DNA of 64,000 nucleotides from Mytilisepta virgata (taxonomy: Eukaryota; Mollusca; Bivalvia; Mytilida; Mytilidae), in NCBI GenBank assembly GCA_028015205.1, contig CM051514.1, positions 186,001 to 250,000 on the forward strand, written 5' to 3'. Under the pieces are notes generated by a model that did not search any database, had not been told where the DNA came from, and saw nothing but the letters and a program-made list of their open reading frames with translations. Below, piece by piece: positions 62,953-64,000 of this stretch. A program made the translations under genes and the position numbers. The first letter of the stretch is position 1; every line of letters starts with the position of its first letter.

Positions 62953-64000
62953 GTAGCCCTAACCCTAACCTTATCCCTAACCCACTGCAAAATTTTTAAC
63001 CTTAAAAAACCTTCAGTATTCTCCTAGGCTAAACCTTTCAGACTACAGCCAAATGTTCTCGTAATAATACATAAGGTTAATCGAAAACGTCATGTTTAAA
63101 TTGACTTTAACCCTAACCCTAACCCTAACCTGAAGGCTAACCTTAACCCTCACCCACTGCAAAATCTTTAACCTTAAAAAAAACTTCAGTATTCTCCTAG
63201 GCTAAACCTTTCAGAATAGAGCCAAATGTTCTCGTTATAATATCTTAGGTTAATCGAAAATGTCGTGTTTATATTGACTTTAACCCTAACCCTAACCCTA
63301 ACCTTAACTCTAACCTTAACCCTAACCCACTGCAAAATCTTTAACCTTAAATAACCTTCAGTATTCTCCTAGGCTAAACCTTTCAGAATACAGCCAAATG
63401 TTCTCGTAATAATACCTAAGGTTAATCGAAAACGTCGTGTTTAAATTGACTTTAACCCTAACCTCAACCTTAACTCTAAGTTTAACCCTAACCTTAACCC
63501 TAACCCACTGCAAAATCTTTAACCTTAAAATAACCTTCAGTATTCTCCTAGGCTAAACCTTTCAGAATACATCCAAATCTTCTCGTAATAATACCCTAAG
63601 GTTAATCGAAAACGTTATGTTTAAATTGACTTTAACCCTAACCCTAACACTAACCTTAACTCTAAGCTGAACCCTTACCCAGTATTCTCCTAGGCTAAAC
63701 CTTTCAGACTACAGCCAAATGTTCTCGTAATAATACATAAGGTTAATCGAAAACGTCATGTTTAAATTGACTTTAACCCTAACCCTAACCCTAACCTGAA
63801 GGCTAACCTTAACCCTCACCCACTGCAAAATCTTTAACCTTAAAAAACCTTCAGTATTCTCCTAGGCTAAACCTTTCAGAATAGAGCCAAATGTTCTCGT
63901 TATAATATCTTAGGTCAATCGAAAACGTCAAGTTTAAATTGACTTTAACCCTAACCCTAACACTAACCTTAACTCTAAGCTGAACCCTTACCCAGTATTC
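62953..64000 (+). repeat. Satellite after the telomeric array
   Basis: It opens inside an M3 tract (CCGTAGCCC) and continues M4, M5, M6, M7 (63547), then M4 (63689) joined without linker, and at 63861 the same M5/M7 chimera seen at 61603. The first 735 bp match 53,913-54,640. The last 140 bp match 61,603-61,742. The window ends before the next CCTAGG. Confidence 0.88.

Larger units (their letters stand above)
1..64000 (+). repeat. Subtelomere-type hybrid satellite array (whole window)
   Basis: Every stretch read consists of the same monomer: a core beginning at CCTAGG, followed by GCTAAACCTTTCAGAATACA and ending near AACGTCATGTTTAAATTGAC; then a degenerate CCCTAA tract; then, in most units, a 31-bp linker. 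About 390 monomers lie head to tail on one strand, with no inversion and no foreign insertion seen. The window starts inside the end of one core and stops just before a CCTAGG, so the array continues both ways. The telomeric hexamer indicates a eukaryote with TTAGGG telomeres. Position near a chromosome end is inferred from composition; an interstitial or pericentromeric location is not excluded. I do not recognise the core as a named satellite. Confidence 0.98.

Noticed and set aside
1..64000. CRISPR array
   Set aside because: Repeats are regular, but the sequence between them is itself a repeated telomeric tract and not unique spacers, unit length is 141-196 bp, and no cas genes are present.
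1..64000. Integrated herpesvirus-type telomeric repeats
   Set aside because: Some herpesviruses carry TTAGGG arrays, but there is no viral gene or unique viral sequence in the window, and the telomeric tracts are embedded in a satellite core repeated hundreds of times.
1..64000. Centromeric satellite with a CENP-B box
   Set aside because: Monomer length (about 172 bp) and HOR structure resemble alpha satellite, but I could find no match to the CENP-B box pattern in the core, and the telomeric tracts point to a subtelomeric origin. A pericentromeric place cannot be excluded from sequence alone.
1..64000. tRNA, rRNA or small RNA genes
   Set aside because: No cloverleaf, A/B box pair or rRNA-like stretch was seen. 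Apparent hairpins come from the CCTAGG and CCTAAGG palindromes in each core.

Overview
The whole 64 kb is one uninterrupted tandem satellite array of a eukaryote whose telomere repeat is TTAGGG (CCCTAA on the + strand). I found no protein-coding gene, RNA gene, transposon, CRISPR array or any non-satellite spacer. The composition fits a subtelomeric or large interstitial block. TTAGGG telomeres are typical of vertebrates, many other animals and many fungi. An array this large favours an animal, but I do not recognise the satellite and cannot name the species. All CCCTAA runs lie on the + strand, so if the array is next to its own telomere, the chromosome end should lie to the left.

The monomer is a hybrid of two kinds of sequence. 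It has a satellite core of about 90 bp, which starts at a CCTAGG palindrome and ends near TTTAAATTGAC. Then comes a degenerate telomeric tract of about 45-100 bp, in which CCCTAA copies are followed by CCTTAA and CTCTAA variants in a fixed order. In about two thirds of monomers a 31-bp linker (CTGCAAAATC...CCTTCA) follows. Monomers with the linker are usually about 168-179 bp; those without it are about 141-159 bp. Most length changes come in steps of 6 bp. There are roughly 390 monomers, all head to tail.

Twelve recurrent monomer subtypes (called M1-M12 here, in the order they occur) form an ordered 12-mer higher-order repeat (HOR) of about 1.96 kb, complete at 5705-7668. The rest of the window is built from rearranged pieces of that order. 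Layout: 1-5092, 12-mer pieces with a duplicated M4-M5 dimer; 5093-11,840 and 12,521-18,790, two copies of a >6 kb block (period 6.8-6.95 kb); 18,790-22,930, the most diverged stretch; 22,931-24,632, an 880-bp duplication; 23,640-30,699, two copies of a 3.1 kb block (offset 3,943 bp); 29,541-33,260, a block seen again at 48,689-52,770 and partly at 57,720-59,600; 33,320-48,357, a long HOR of 4,437 bp (27 monomers) in the order long-short-long-long, the short form being 1,797 bp (11 monomers); 52,817-56,430, including a 660-bp 4-mer HOR; 59,851-62,291, an 1,804-bp 11-mer HOR; 62,292-62,952, a nearly pure telomeric array of about 110 CCCTAA units; 62,953-64,000, satellite again.

The most striking point is the 661-bp pure telomeric array. 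It sits exactly where the tail of an M2 monomer should be and rejoins the satellite inside the tail of an M3 monomer, so one core and one linker are missing. Together with many monomers that join the core of one subtype to the tail of another, this suggests that the telomeric tract inside each monomer is the preferred site of exchange and amplification. Open reading frames exist on both strands but are explained by the hexamer arithmetic and are not called as genes.
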